Below, piece after piece: positions 36,256-46,602 of a stretch of 64,000 nucleotides of DNA. Position numbers and translations under genes: made by a program. The stretch's first letter is position 1. The number at the start of each line of letters is the position of its first letter. Location of the stretch: contig NZ_PGFD01000002.1 in assembly GCF_002797535.1 (NCBI RefSeq), positions 124,001 to 188,000 on the forward strand, given 5' to 3'. The stretch is from Chryseobacterium geocarposphaerae. GTDB taxonomy: Bacteria > Bacteroidota > Bacteroidia > Flavobacteriales > Weeksellaceae. Below the pieces are notes generated by a model that searched no databases, was not told the DNA's origin, and saw only the letters and a list, made by a program, of their open reading frames with translations.

Positions 36256-38430
36256 TTATCTCGCCCTGTTTTCTTCTTCCGTCTTCTGGGTTTCTTTGAC
36301 CTGATATTTTGAACTTCCCATGTTATAACTGAGTGAAAATACCAGCCTGCTGCTGTCCCACCAGTGTGTAAAACGGTTATCCATGATCTGTTTATGCCGG
36401 AATTCCAATCGCTGATCATAAGAATCAAACAGATTATTAATCCCGATTTTTGTGTTGAGTTTATTATCAAACCATGCCTTTTGTACTGATACATCTACAG
36501 TATACCGTGGCTTAATAATATAGAGACTGTTTCCTGTTTTAGATTCATAAGCACCAAATACATTTACAGTAAATCCTTTTGGAAGTGAAAATACCTGATT
36601 AACTCTAACTTCGTAATTATAAATGTTCAATGCAAAAACCTCATCCAGATAAGGTCTGAATTCGTAATTATAATATCCGGAAATCTGACTGGTGATATTC
36701 CACCATTTTGTAATTCTGACAGGAAAGCTTGTTTCCAGCACAGCAAAGTTCCGGTAGGGAAGATTCGTTCCTAAATATTCCAATACATTTGTTTCCGGAT
36801 TGTACAGGGGATACCGTGTCATCACATCTTTTTCTTTTCCGGCTGTAAAGCTTGTGATCCAGTTTTTATACCGATACGTTGCTTTAATCTGACTGGTAAA
36901 GGAAGGCAACAGGTATGGATTCCCTATCCAGTAATTTAACGGGCTGAAATAAAATCTGAACGGATTAAGCTGCGAAAATGCCGGCCTCGTTATTTTTCTA
37001 CTATAGGAAAGAGAAAATTCACTGGATTTATTAAAAGTATAGCTAGCGCTTAAAGACGGCAGCCACTTCAGATAGTTTCTGGAAACCACAGAGTCCACAG
37101 TAATGGCATTGGAAATACTGTTAGTGTTCTCGAATCTTAATCCTGCATTGATCTGAAAGTCTCCTATCTTTTGCCTGTATGCAAGATAACCTGCCCAGAT
37201 CTTTTCTTTATACGAAAATACATTGCTTCTCGAAGGATCAAAAACGAACTGATTGGCAACAGATAATGTATCATACCTGATATTGTTATTCGTATCTGAA
37301 TGGCTGTATTTAAGCCCTGCTTCAATATCGGTCTCTTTTATCTTCTGAGATGCATCTATCTGTGCTGTATAAATGCCGATTTTGTTCACCAGATCAGATT
37401 TCCAGTATGATAAAACCTCAGTATTAGTCCGGTCTCTATTGATAAAATCATCATTCTGTTTATTTTTGACTGAAAGATAGTTCCCTAAAAAAGCAAGCTT
37501 AAAACCCTTATTCTGAAAAGAATAATCGGCTGTCATCCCATAGTTGTCCTGAGAATAATCTGTGGGATTTTCACTGGCGGTATTCAGTACCAACTGGGTT
37601 TCGGTTTTATCAGTTGTATAAAGTGATCCGTTGCGTATTCTGTCATTATTCCGGAAATTACCTCTCAGATTAATACCAAGCCGGTTTTTATCATTCAGCT
37701 TAAAATCTGCGCCCGCCTGAAAATTGTAAACTTTTCCGGCATCTTCCTGATAGGTTTGGGTACGCATAATATTGGTATTGGTCAATCGTTGCAAAGCATG
37801 ATAACGATAGGTTGAAATCCCTTCATTATAACCCGTCTGCAGATTGTATGTTACTCTCCCTGTATGATAAGATATATTAAATGCATTTTCCCGATAGTTG
37901 AATTTATTAACATAAATATTACCATTATAGCTTGCTTTCAAGCCAAGGCTGACATTCTTTTTTAGTTTGATATCAATAATTCCTTTAAATTCTGCATCAT
38001 ATTTAGAAGATGGATTGGTATTCACTTCAACAGATTCTACCATTTCGGGAGATAAAGACCGCAAATAGGCCTGCAGCTCCTGATTACTCATAACAACGGG
38101 TTTCCCATCAATAAAAACAGCGGGAGTGATTCTGCCTCCAATAAAAATTCCATCTTCCTGATCTACTGTAACCCCAGGTGTTTTTCTTAAAACATCAAGG
38201 AGATGCGTGGAAGTTTTAAAGTCTTTATTTCCGGCAACAGACAGTACAAGATTGCCTTCATTCAGTTTCATTTTTCGTGGAGCTGACTGAATAATGACTT
38301 CTGAAATATTCGTTGTTGAAGTTTTTGCCTCAGCCAGAGAATCCGCGGTTTTTCCTTTGACAGCTTCCTGAGCTTTTCCAAAAATTGACAGGAACAGCAG
38401 AAGCAGCAAGAACCATAATTTGAAGATCAT
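36256..38430 (-). CDS. TonB-dependent receptor-like outer-membrane protein (OMP_b-brl_3)
   Basis: This 724-residue outer-membrane protein has a signal peptide (about 1-20, LFLSIFGKAQ) and a plug domain (about 50-155: LLDVLRKTPGV, PAVFIDGKPVVM, VESVEVNTNPSSKYDAEFKG, IIDIKLKK). The beta-barrel follows and the C-terminus is rich in Glu/Lys/Thr (KETQKTEEENRAR), which is unusual for a barrel that normally ends in an aromatic strand. No SusD partner. An AraC-type regulator lies immediately upstream (80 bases), in the same direction, and is the best candidate for control. The promoter is TACATTTG at 38452-38459. Confidence 0.85.
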   Translation of the reverse strand: MIFKLWFLLLLLFLSIFGKAQEAVKGKTADSLAEAKTSTTNISEVIIQSAPRKMKLNEGNLVLSVAGNKDFKTSTHLLDVLRKTPGVTVDQEDGIFIGGRITPAVFIDGKPVVMSNQELQAYLRSLSPEMVESVEVNTNPSSKYDAEFKGIIDIKLKKNVSLGLKASYNGNIYVNKFNYRENAFNISYHTGRVTYNLQTGYNEGISTYRYHALQRLTNTNIMRTQTYQEDAGKVYNFQAGADFKLNDKNRLGINLRGNFRNNDRIRNGSLYTTDKTETQLVLNTASENPTDYSQDNYGMTADYSFQNKGFKLAFLGNYLSVKNKQNDDFINRDRTNTEVLSYWKSDLVNKIGIYTAQIDASQKIKETDIEAGLKYSHSDTNNNIRYDTLSVANQFVFDPSRSNVFSYKEKIWAGYLAYRQKIGDFQINAGLRFENTNSISNAITVDSVVSRNYLKWLPSLSASYTFNKSSEFSLSYSRKITRPAFSQLNPFRFYFSPLNYWIGNPYLLPSFTSQIKATYRYKNWITSFTAGKEKDVMTRYPLYNPETNVLEYLGTNLPYRNFAVLETSFPVRITKWWNITSQISGYYNYEFRPYLDEVFALNIYNYEVRVNQVFSLPKGFTVNVFGAYESKTGNSLYIIKPRYTVDVSVQKAWFDNKLNTKIGINNLFDSYDQRLEFRHKQIMDNRFTHWWDSSRLVFSLSYNMGSSKYQVKETQKTEEENRAR

Positions 38431-38451
38431 AGATTTTAAATTTTATGACAT

Positions 38452-38459
38452 CAAATGTA
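38452..38459 (-). promoter_or_regulatory. Promoter -7 element of the second receptor gene
   Basis: The minus strand reads TACATTTG, an exact TAnnTTTG match about 22 bases before the ATG at 38430. The weak -33 region fits a promoter needing an activator. Confidence 0.55.
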
Positions 38460-38510
38460 TCGGCTTGGGGCAGAATAGCGGTTTTGAAATTAAAATTCCG
38501 CAGTACTGAA

Positions 38511-39572
38511 TTATAAATTTGAACTCTGAAACCTTGATTCAGTAAGGGTTTGAGACTGTTTATACAAAAGAGGTGTTGTATTTTTAATTTTCTTGAACGT
38601 AGAAAAGAAAGTCGATTTGGAATTAAATCCTACTTCATATCCTATCTCTTCAATTTTTAAATAGGAGCCATTTTCTATCTTTTCACAGACTTCATTAATA
38701 CGATATTCATTGATATAGGTAGAAAAACTTTTACCAAGATTATCATTAAGCAGCTGGGAAAGCTGATGGGCAGAGATATTCATTCTGGATGCCACATCAC
38801 TTAATTTCAGATTGGGATTTTTATAAAGCTCTTCAGTATTCATCAGGCGCTCTAATCTGGACGAAAAGCTGTCTGCCTGTTCTCCGGAGATCTTTTTATT
38901 GGAGTATCTTTCAGTTTCCTTTACCGGAAGCTGCTGATATTTTTTATTGAATAAAATCAAAAAGTTCGCATACAGCACAAATGAAAATACAAGACTTCCT
39001 CCTGCACAATAGATATGCACCCAACCTGTTGAGATCAGCTGATAGGTCAGAAAGATGATTATATTACTGATCAGAACCGGAAGAACAAATTGGTTTGGAT
39101 TTTTAAGATTTTGCTTTGAAAAATTGTAGTACTGATACACCGTAAGGAATACAAATACGGACCAGACAGTATAAATAAAGGTTCCGAAATAATGTTCCCA
39201 TGTAACCGGGAAAAGCAGATATAATAAACCGACAGCTCCTAAAATGATGATCAGTATTCCAAACCATTTCTGGCATTTCTTCCAATCAAACTGCTCCTGT
39301 TGAAAGGAAGATTTCACGTAATAATAGAGTGCCGGACCTGTAAAAAATAAAGCAGAGAGTCCCAAATGCGGAATAATTCTCGGCAGATCCGGATAAAAGT
39401 AAATGCATACAGCAATTCCTACTCTGGTGCTCAGCATCAGCAAGAGAAGTCCAAGAAAAAAATCCGGGAGATATTTCAGTTTCTTAACAAACAGCAGATA
39501 AATGCCCAGCAGCAATCCGTTGAATGCTCCTACTGCGCTGAAGAAAAATAACATCTGTTGTCCGAAAGTCAT
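38511..39572 (-). CDS. AraC-family regulator with membrane N-terminus
   Basis: The 353-residue protein has about seven hydrophobic segments in residues 1-205 and a C-terminal AraC/XylS helix-turn-helix domain (about 245-345). The two DNA-binding helices are readable in LKLSDVASRMNISAHQLSQL and in KIEEIGYEVGFNSKSTFFSTF, followed by KIKNTTPLLYKQ. Such membrane-bound one-component regulators are common in Bacteroidota and probably sense an envelope or external ligand. It is placed just before a receptor gene in the same direction. The receptor has its own promoter in the 80-base gap and is a likely target. Confidence 0.9.
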   Translation of the reverse strand: MTFGQQMLFFFSAVGAFNGLLLGIYLLFVKKLKYLPDFFLGLLLLMLSTRVGIAVCIYFYPDLPRIIPHLGLSALFFTGPALYYYVKSSFQQEQFDWKKCQKWFGILIIILGAVGLLYLLFPVTWEHYFGTFIYTVWSVFVFLTVYQYYNFSKQNLKNPNQFVLPVLISNIIIFLTYQLISTGWVHIYCAGGSLVFSFVLYANFLILFNKKYQQLPVKETERYSNKKISGEQADSFSSRLERLMNTEELYKNPNLKLSDVASRMNISAHQLSQLLNDNLGKSFSTYINEYRINEVCEKIENGSYLKIEEIGYEVGFNSKSTFFSTFKKIKNTTPLLYKQSQTLTESRFQSSNL

Positions 39573-39749
39573 AATAATTTATTTTTTATGGTGAGTCAAA
39601 TGATTCCACAGTTCTTTATCATACCTGTTATTCAATCATTCGGCTTTGATCATACCAATAATTTCATAAAAGTAAAATTAATAAATTATTGAATTCAATT
39701 TCAGTAACATATATATTTTTCTAAGAAATATTTGCAGATCATTAAATAA

Positions 39750-39780
39750 AAAAATCCCAAAGCAAGCTTTGGGATTTTTA
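39750..39780. terminator. Terminator after citrate synthase
   Basis: AAAAATCCCAAAGC pairs with GCTTTGGGATTTTT around AA. It lies 15 bases after the gltA stop. The 165-base gap on its other side, up to the regulator start, has no feature that could be supported. Confidence 0.9.
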
Positions 39781-39795
39781 TGATATAAACAATAA

Positions 39796-41082
39796 TTATC
39801 TGTTTGCAATATCGATGTAGTTTCTTTGTTGAGCGCCTTGGTAAACCTGTCTTGGTCTTCCGATCGGGTCTCCTTTCAATCTCATTTCTTTCCACTGAGA
39901 AATCCATCCCGGAAGTCTTCCTAATGCAAACATTACAGTAAACATTTCTGTAGGAATTCCTAATGCTCTGTAAATAATTCCAGAATAGAAATCTACGTTT
40001 GGATATAGCTTTCTTTCTACAAAGTACTCATCTTCCAGCGCTACTTTTTCTAACTGCATCGCAATATCAAGAGCTTTATCCTGGATTCCTAATGCATTAA
40101 GGATATCATCAGCAGCTTTCTTGATAATTTTTGCTCTTGGGTCGAAGTTCTTGTATACTCTGTGTCCGAATCCCATCAAACGGAAGCTGTCATTTTTATC
40201 TTTAGCCTTCGCTACCCACTTGTTAACATCTCCGCCATCTTTTTCGATCAATTCAAGCATTTCGATAACCGCTTGGTTTGCTCCACCGTGAAGTGGTCCC
40301 CAAAGTGCAGAAACCCCTGCAGAAATAGAAGCGAAAAGACCTGTATGAGCAGAGCCTACCATTCTTACCGTAGATGTAGAACAGTTTTGTTCGTGATCTG
40401 CGTGAAGGATCAATAATTTATCTAAAGCTCCCACTACTACCGGATCGATTTCGAATTCCTGGTTTGGCATTCTGAATGCCATTTTGTAGAAGTTTTCTAC
40501 GTAGTTTAAGCTGTTATCTCCGTGGTTAATTGGAAGGCCTAAAGTTTTTCTGTAAGTCCAAGCACAAAGGTGAGAGAATTTAGCAATCATTAATTCCGCA
40601 GCATGATCCATTTCTTCTTTTGAATTCACATTCACAGCTTTAGGATTGAAAGCCGTCAAAGCAGACGTTAAAGAAGATAAAACTCCCATAGGGTGAGCAG
40701 AACGAGGGAAAGCATCGATGATTTTTTTCATCTCCTCTGCTACGAAGTTATATTTTTTGATATTGTTTTCGAATGCGCTGAATTGGTTCTGAGTTGGTAA
40801 TTCACCATGTAATAACAAATACATTACTTCCGTGAAGTTTGACTTCTCAGCAACCTGCTCAATAGGATATCCTCTGTAGAACAATTCACCTTTATCTCCG
40901 TCAAGGTAAGTGATATCACTAATTGTTGCTCCTGTATTTTTGTACCCTAAGTCTAAAGTGATAAGACCCGTCTGGTCTCTTAATTTTGAAATATCTATTC
41001 CTCTGTCTCCGATCGTACTATCTACGATTGGATATTCATATGAATTACCGTCGTAATTCAATATTACTTTGTTGTCTGACAT
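39796..41082 (-). CDS. gltA: Citrate synthase
   Basis: This enzyme condenses acetyl-CoA and oxaloacetate to citrate, the entry step of the TCA cycle. The 428-residue length matches the type II (hexameric, NADH-sensitive) form. The active-site segments are HADHEQNCSTSTVRMVGS (first His region), WGPLHGGANQAVIEML, and FGHRVYKNFDPRAKI (the signature with the second His and the catalytic Asp nearby). The N-terminal part carries the beta-rich extension of the type II form (VILNYDGNSYEYPIVDST). It lies 80 bases downstream of enolase, with a terminator between, so it is probably transcribed separately. Confidence 0.97.
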   Translation of the reverse strand: MSDNKVILNYDGNSYEYPIVDSTIGDRGIDISKLRDQTGLITLDLGYKNTGATISDITYLDGDKGELFYRGYPIEQVAEKSNFTEVMYLLLHGELPTQNQFSAFENNIKKYNFVAEEMKKIIDAFPRSAHPMGVLSSLTSALTAFNPKAVNVNSKEEMDHAAELMIAKFSHLCAWTYRKTLGLPINHGDNSLNYVENFYKMAFRMPNQEFEIDPVVVGALDKLLILHADHEQNCSTSTVRMVGSAHTGLFASISAGVSALWGPLHGGANQAVIEMLELIEKDGGDVNKWVAKAKDKNDSFRLMGFGHRVYKNFDPRAKIIKKAADDILNALGIQDKALDIAMQLEKVALEDEYFVERKLYPNVDFYSGIIYRALGIPTEMFTVMFALGRLPGWISQWKEMRLKGDPIGRPRQVYQGAQQRNYIDIANR

Positions 41083-41120
41083 TATTTATTTTTTTTTAAA
41101 TATACTACTTATTATAAAAT

Positions 41121-41148
41121 ACGGCAAACAAAAAATTTCGCTCGCCGT
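41121..41148 (-). terminator. Hairpin between eno and gltA
   Basis: On the minus strand ACGGCGAGCGAAA pairs with TTTTGTTTGCCGT through 13 pairs (several G-U) and is followed by ATTTTAT. It probably ends the eno transcript. Confidence 0.65.
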
Positions 41149-41163
41149 TATTTATAAATTCAA

Positions 41164-42462
<1,299 letters not shown>

Positions 42463-42479
42463 TTATTTTATAGTTCAGA

Positions 42480-42487
42480 CAAATTTA
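42480..42487 (-). promoter_or_regulatory. Promoter -7 element of eno
   Basis: The minus strand reads TAAATTTG, an exact TAnnTTTG match 24 bases before the ATG. A TTG lies 22 bases further upstream, slightly outside the usual spacing. Confidence 0.65.
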
Positions 42488-42678
42488 ATCAATTTTTAAC
42501 TTTTTAAAGCAATAGAGAGGTAATTTATATGTTTATTCCGAGTTAAATTTTAGTTAATTTTAAGATTGTAATAATTCTTTGTTTTTACTTCTAAAAAAAA
42601 CTTTTATGAACTTTAAAAAAGATTTTTATGATCAAAACATTTACGTGTTTGGTAATTTTAAAGTTTGAATGAAGGCCA

Positions 42679-42708
42679 TTGGTTTGTTTTTTGTTTTTCT
42701 TAAATTTA
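42679..42708 (+). promoter_or_regulatory. Promoter of the small lipoprotein gene
   Basis: TTG (42679-42681), a 19-base spacer and TAAATTTA (42701-42708, one mismatch to TAnnTTTG) lie about 60 bases before the ATG at 42768. The rest of the 42457-42767 gap shows no other gene. Confidence 0.55.
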
Positions 42709-42767
42709 ACAAAATTATCTTCTCACAAAAAGTAAATTAAATATCAATACATTAAAAAATAAATATC

Positions 42768-43184
42768 ATGAAAAAAGGGTTACTCATAGCGATTTCGACT
42801 ATTACCTTATCAGTAATAAGCTGTAAAAAGAGTGAAAGTGGAAATAAAAATGTACTAAAAGCCGGAGATTCAACTATTTTGGCCGACAATGGAAAAGTTG
42901 ATTCAACCATTACCTACAATACAGACGTCAACGGAAAGAAAAGTATAAAAACGGATTATGTTTATAAGGCCACTGACGGAACTTTGGTAAAAGTTGTTTT
43001 TAATTACAAGGAAAAAACGATGAGTATCCGAAACAACAATAAAACGTTCATTCTGAATCAGGTTGAATCTAAAGGGAATGAAACCACTTATGAAAAAATG
43101 GATATGAAGGCCACTGTGAAAAAAGACAGCCTTATTTTGGATCAGGGAAACAATATTATTGAACTTGTAAAAACCAAAATCTAA
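42768..43184 (+). CDS. Small lipoprotein, possibly MliC-like
   Basis: The 138-residue product has a lipoprotein signal with lipobox VISC (Cys19). The mature part has a domain of about 75 residues (VYKATDGTLVKVVFNYKEKT..., then LNQVESKGNETTYEKMDMKAT and a final IIELVKT) with the strand pattern of membrane-bound lysozyme inhibitors of the MliC type, but the cysteines of that family are lacking. The similarity is weak and is an inference. It has its own promoter and ends at the shared terminator with rplQ. Confidence 0.6.
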   Translation: MKKGLLIAISTITLSVISCKKSESGNKNVLKAGDSTILADNGKVDSTITYNTDVNGKKSIKTDYVYKATDGTLVKVVFNYKEKTMSIRNNNKTFILNQVESKGNETTYEKMDMKATVKKDSLILDQGNNIIELVKTKI

Positions 43185-43192
43185 AAAAATAA

Positions 43193-43222
43193 AAAACCGT
43201 TCAGAAATCTGAACGGTTTTTA
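43193..43222. terminator. Bidirectional terminator at the end of the ribosomal operon
   Basis: AAAAACCGTTCAGA pairs perfectly with TCTGAACGGTTTTT. T-rich and A-rich flanks let it end both the lipoprotein gene (+) and the rplQ end of the ribosomal operon (-). Confidence 0.95.
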
Positions 43223-43241
43223 TTTATATCTGAATGAAATA

Positions 43242-43751
43242 TTATTCTTCAGTCTTTTCCTCTGTAGAATCAGCTTCAGCAGCTTTTTCTTCTACTACAG
43301 GAGCTTCAGCAACTACAGCTTCTTTTTTAGCTGTTGTAGATCTTCTGCTTCTTCTTGTAGTCTTTTTCTCTTCAGCATTAGGATTGTAAAGCTCATTGAA
43401 GTCTACTAATTCGATAAGAGCAGTATCAGCAGCATCACCTGGTCTGAATCCTGTTTTGATGATTCTTGTATAACCACCGTTTCTCTCAGCGATTTTAGGA
43501 GCTACAGTTCTGAACAATTCAGCAACTGCTTCTTTATTTTGAAGATATGAAAAAACAATTCTTCTGTTGTGTGTAGTATCTTCTTTTGCTTTTGTTAATA
43601 GAGGTTCAACATATACTCTTAAAGCTTTCGCTTTAGCTACAGTAGTGTTGATTCTTTTATGCTCAATTAGAGAACAAGCCATATTAGAAAGTAAAGCACT
43701 TCTGTGAGAAGCTGTTCTTCCTAAGTGATTGAATTTTTTACCGTGTCTCAT
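43242..43751 (-). CDS. rplQ: 50S ribosomal protein L17
   Basis: L17 lies near the exit tunnel of the large subunit. The N-terminus ([24 protein letters not shown]) and [18 protein letters not shown] mark the conserved core of about 115 residues. The protein is 169 residues long; the extra C-terminal part is a low-complexity tail rich in Lys/Arg ([17 protein letters not shown]) and then Glu/Ala. Such a tail is common in Bacteroidota. It is the last gene of the operon, six bases after rpoA. Confidence 0.97.
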   Translation of the reverse strand: MRHGKKFNHLGRTASHRSALLSNMACSLIEHKRINTTVAKAKALRVYVEPLLTKAKEDTTHNRRIVFSYLQNKEAVAELFRTVAPKIAERNGGYTRIIKTGFRPGDAADTALIELVDFNELYNPNAEEKKTTRRSRRSTTAKKEAVVAEAPVVEEKAAEADSTEEKTEE

Positions 43752-43757
43752 TATTAA

Positions 43758-44753
43758 TTATTTATCAGCGTCTAACTTATATTTTGCAACGTCGAAACCG
43801 AAGTTAAGACCTTTTGAATGCACTAATTCTTCTAGTTCTGTCAAAGATTTTTTACCAAAATTTCTGAATTTCATCAAATCAGACTTACTGTAAGAAACCA
43901 ATTCTCCAAGAGTTTCTACTTCAGCTGCTTTCAGACAGTTAAGGGCTCTTACGGAAAGATCCATATCTGCTAATTTAGACTTAAGTAGTTGTCTTGTATG
44001 AAGAGTTTCCTCGTCATATTGGATAGATGCTTTCACCGCTTCAGTCTCCAAAGTGATTCTCTCATCAGAGAACAACATGAAGTGATAAATTAATATCTTA
44101 GAAGCTTCTGTTAAAGCGTTCTGAGGACTAATAGATCCGTCAGTTTCTATATCTAATACAAGTTTTTCGTAGTCTGTTTTTTGCTCTACACGATAATTTT
44201 CAATGCTGTATTGTACTTTCTTGATTGGCGTGAAAATAGAGTCGATAGCAATAGTACCTACAGGTGCATTGTTTGACTTATTTTGTTCTGAAGGAACATA
44301 TCCTCTACCTTTTTCAATATTGAAAGTAATTTCGAAAGTAACATCAGAATTTAGGTTGCAAATAACTAGATCTGGGTTTAGCACCTCAAATCCGCTCATC
44401 GCTTTACCTAAATCTCCAGCAGTGATCACCGTTTGCCCCGAAACTTTAGCAACTACCTGCTCGTTAGCTTGGTTTTCTGCCGCAGCTTTTAATCTTACCT
44501 GCTTAAGGTTAAGAATAATTTCGGTAACATCTTCGATTACTCCCGGAATAGTTGAAAATTCGTGCTCTACACCTTCTATTTTGATAGATGAAATAGCATA
44601 TCCTTCGAGAGAAGAAAGCAACACTCTTCTCAAAGCATTACCGATTGTAAGCCCGAAACCTGGTTCTAGAGGTCTGAATTCGAATTGACCTTTAAATTCA
44701 TCAGAGTTAAGTAAAATTACTTTATCGGGTTTTATGAATTGTAAAATTGCCAT
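43758..44753 (-). CDS. rpoA: RNA polymerase subunit alpha
   Basis: Alpha dimerises to start assembly of RNA polymerase. The 331-residue protein has the N-terminal dimerisation domain (about 15-230: [32 protein letters not shown]) and the C-terminal DNA/activator-contacting domain with two helix-hairpin-helix units (about 255-320: [41 protein letters not shown]). The order rpsM, rpsK, rpsD, rpoA, rplQ is the usual alpha operon end. No truncation is seen. Confidence 0.98.
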   Translation of the reverse strand: MAILQFIKPDKVILLNSDEFKGQFEFRPLEPGFGLTIGNALRRVLLSSLEGYAISSIKIEGVEHEFSTIPGVIEDVTEIILNLKQVRLKAAAENQANEQVVAKVSGQTVITAGDLGKAMSGFEVLNPDLVICNLNSDVTFEITFNIEKGRGYVPSEQNKSNNAPVGTIAIDSIFTPIKKVQYSIENYRVEQKTDYEKLVLDIETDGSISPQNALTEASKILIYHFMLFSDERITLETEAVKASIQYDEETLHTRQLLKSKLADMDLSVRALNCLKAAEVETLGELVSYSKSDLMKFRNFGKKSLTELEELVHSKGLNFGFDVAKYKLDADK

Positions 44754-44786
44754 ATTATTGGGTTGAGCAAAAATTTGATTAAAAAA

Positions 44787-45395
44787 TTATTTAGAGTAAA
44801 GTTCGACGATAAGCTGTTCCTTGATGTCTTCCGGAATCTGGATTCTTTCAGGAGCAGATACGAAAGTACCTTCTTTTTTCTCATCGTTGAATTGTAACCA
44901 CTCATAATTTGCTTTAGAAGCTAATGCATTAGAAACCACTTCAAGAGATTTAGATTTTTCTCTTACAGCGATTACATCACCAGCTTTTAGCAAATAAGAA
45001 GGGATGTTAACTAGCTCTCCGTTTACAGTAATGTGTCTGTGAGAAACTAATTGTCTAGCAGCAGATCTGGTTTTAGCAAAACCTAATCTGTATACTACGT
45101 TATCCAATCTTGATTCGCAAAGTTGTAATAGAACTTCACCTGTTACACCTTTACTTCTGTGTGCTTTGTCAAATAAGTTAGCAAACTGTCTTTCTAAAAT
45201 ACCGTAAGTATATTTAGCTTTTTGTTTTTCAGCTAACTGAACTGCATATTCTGATTTTTTAGCACCTCTTCTTTTGTTAGGACCGTGCTGTCCTGGCGGT
45301 TGGTTTTTTCTTTTCTCGAAGTTTTTGTCATCTCCGTAGATTGCAGCACCAAACTTTCTAGCAATCTTAGTTTTAGGTCCAATATATCTTGCCAT
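44787..45395 (-). CDS. rpsD: 30S ribosomal protein S4
   Basis: S4 is a primary 16S rRNA binder that in many bacteria also represses its own operon. The 202-residue protein starts [16 protein letters not shown] and has the S4 RNA-binding domain (about 93-155: [39 protein letters not shown]). The N-terminal zinc-type cysteines of some bacteria are missing, so it is the zinc-free form. A 20-base gap precedes it. No S4-specific leader structure could be recognised. Confidence 0.97.
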   Translation of the reverse strand: MARYIGPKTKIARKFGAAIYGDDKNFEKRKNQPPGQHGPNKRRGAKKSEYAVQLAEKQKAKYTYGILERQFANLFDKAHRSKGVTGEVLLQLCESRLDNVVYRLGFAKTRSAARQLVSHRHITVNGELVNIPSYLLKAGDVIAVREKSKSLEVVSNALASKANYEWLQFNDEKKEGTFVSAPERIQIPEDIKEQLIVELYSK

Positions 45396-45414
45396 AATGG
45401 GTAAATTCTAAAAA

Positions 45415-45804
45415 TTAAACTCTTCTTCTTTTTGGTGGTCTACATCCGTTGTGTGGCATAGGAGTCACATCAATGATTTCGCTAACTTCAATTCCTGAAT
45501 TGTGAATAGTTCTGATCGCAGATTCTCTACCTGCGCCTGGACCTTTCACAAACACCTTTACTCTTCTTAAACCAGCTTCGTGAGCTACAGCAGAGCAATT
45601 TTCAGCTGCCATTTGAGCAGCAAATGGAGTATTCTTTTTAGAACCTCTGAATCCCATTTTACCGGCAGAAGCCCAAGAGATAACCTCTCCGTTTTTATTT
45701 GTTAAAGAAATGATGATGTTATTGAAAGAAGCTTGAATGTGCGCTTCACCAATAGCTTCAACTTTTACTTTTCTTTTTTTAACTACTTTAGTTTGTTTTG
45801 CCAT
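45415..45804 (-). CDS. rpsK: 30S ribosomal protein S11
   Basis: S11 forms part of the 30S platform near the mRNA exit. The 129-residue protein has the conserved [41 protein letters not shown] region and ends with [16 protein letters not shown], the usual C-terminus. It is 12 bases after rpsM and 19 bases before rpsD, so one transcript. Length and termini are normal. Confidence 0.98.
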   Translation of the reverse strand: MAKQTKVVKKRKVKVEAIGEAHIQASFNNIIISLTNKNGEVISWASAGKMGFRGSKKNTPFAAQMAAENCSAVAHEAGLRRVKVFVKGPGAGRESAIRTIHNSGIEVSEIIDVTPMPHNGCRPPKRRRV

Positions 45805-45816
45805 AATTCCTAACGA

Positions 45817-46194
45817 TTATTTACTAGCTTTTTTCTTGTTAGCAACAGTTTTTCTCTTTCCTTTACGGGTTCTAGAGTTGTTTTTCGTTCTCTGGCCTCT
45901 TAAAGGTAATCCAAGTCTGTGACGTATTCCTCGTTGGCATCCTATGTCCATCAATCTCTTGATGTTCAATTGCACTTCAGATCTCAATTCTCCTTCTACT
46001 TTTACGTTTTCAGAGATGTATGTTCTGATTGCAGCCAATTCATCGTCATTCCATTCGTTGACTTTCTTGTCTTCGCTGATACCGGCAGCTTTAAGGATTT
46101 CTGAAGAAGTACTTCTTCCGATTCCGTAGATGTAAGTTAAACCGATAACGCCTCTTTTGTTTTTTGGTAAATCAATACCTGAAATTCTCGCCAT
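45817..46194 (-). CDS. rpsM: 30S ribosomal protein S13
   Basis: S13 sits at the head of the 30S subunit and bridges to the 50S subunit. The 125-residue protein begins [26 protein letters not shown] and has [37 protein letters not shown] at the basic C-terminus, the typical pattern. Nine bases separate it from rpmJ upstream. This is where the alpha operon part begins in other bacteria; here it continues directly from rpmJ. Confidence 0.98.
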   Translation of the reverse strand: MARISGIDLPKNKRGVIGLTYIYGIGRSTSSEILKAAGISEDKKVNEWNDDELAAIRTYISENVKVEGELRSEVQLNIKRLMDIGCQRGIRHRLGLPLRGQRTKNNSRTRKGKRKTVANKKKASK

Positions 46195-46203
46195 AATTTA
46201 ATT

Positions 46204-46320
46204 TTAGCCTTGTCTTTGTTTAAATTTTGGGTTTTTCTTGTTGATTACAAACAGTACACCTTTTCTGCGTACGATTTTGCAATCAGCGCTTCTTTTTTTA
46301 ATTGATGCTCTTACTTTCAT
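46204..46320 (-). CDS. rpmJ: 50S ribosomal protein L36 (zinc-free form)
   Basis: This 38-residue gene was found by reading the minus strand from the ATG at 46320 to TAA at 46204. The product starts [20 protein letters not shown] and ends [12 protein letters not shown]. It keeps the L36 pattern (MKVR, KIVRRKGxxxVI, NPKxKQRQG), but only one cysteine remains and the final ligand is Phe, so the zinc ribbon is lost. It lies between infA and rpsM, its standard place. Confidence 0.97.
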   Translation of the reverse strand: MKVRASIKKRSADCKIVRRKGVLFVINKKNPKFKQRQG

Positions 46321-46383
46321 TTTGATAGTATTTATTTTTTAACAACAGCCAAATGGAACGCACGCTCCATTTGGCAGATTGTT

Positions 46384-46599
46384 TTAATATCTAAATGTGA
46401 TTCTCCCTTTTGTTAAGTCATAGGGAGACATTTCTAATTTCACCTTATCACCAGGCAGAAGTTTAATATAATGCATACGCATTTTACCAGAAATATGAGC
46501 AATAAGCACATGCCCATTCTCTAGCTCTACACGGAACTGAGCGTTCGAAAGTGCTTCCGTTATAACGCCGTCTTGTTCAATATGTTTTTGTTTTGCCAT
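46384..46599 (-). CDS. infA: Translation initiation factor IF-1
   Basis: IF-1 occupies the A site of the 30S subunit at initiation. The 71-residue protein is a single S1-type OB fold with the typical [46 protein letters not shown] and [12 protein letters not shown] end. It lies three bases after secY, so it belongs to the same transcript; the order secY, infA, rpmJ, rpsM is the common arrangement. A 63-base gap before rpmJ holds an imperfect inverted repeat (GGCAG-type) but no clear terminator. Confidence 0.97.
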   Translation of the reverse strand: MAKQKHIEQDGVITEALSNAQFRVELENGHVLIAHISGKMRMHYIKLLPGDKVKLEMSPYDLTKGRITFRY

Positions 46600-46602
46600 A
46601 AA

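Noticed and set aside
36096..36494. 132-residue frame on the minus strand
   Set aside because: It overlaps the receptor gene in another frame and covers the terminator; no family match.
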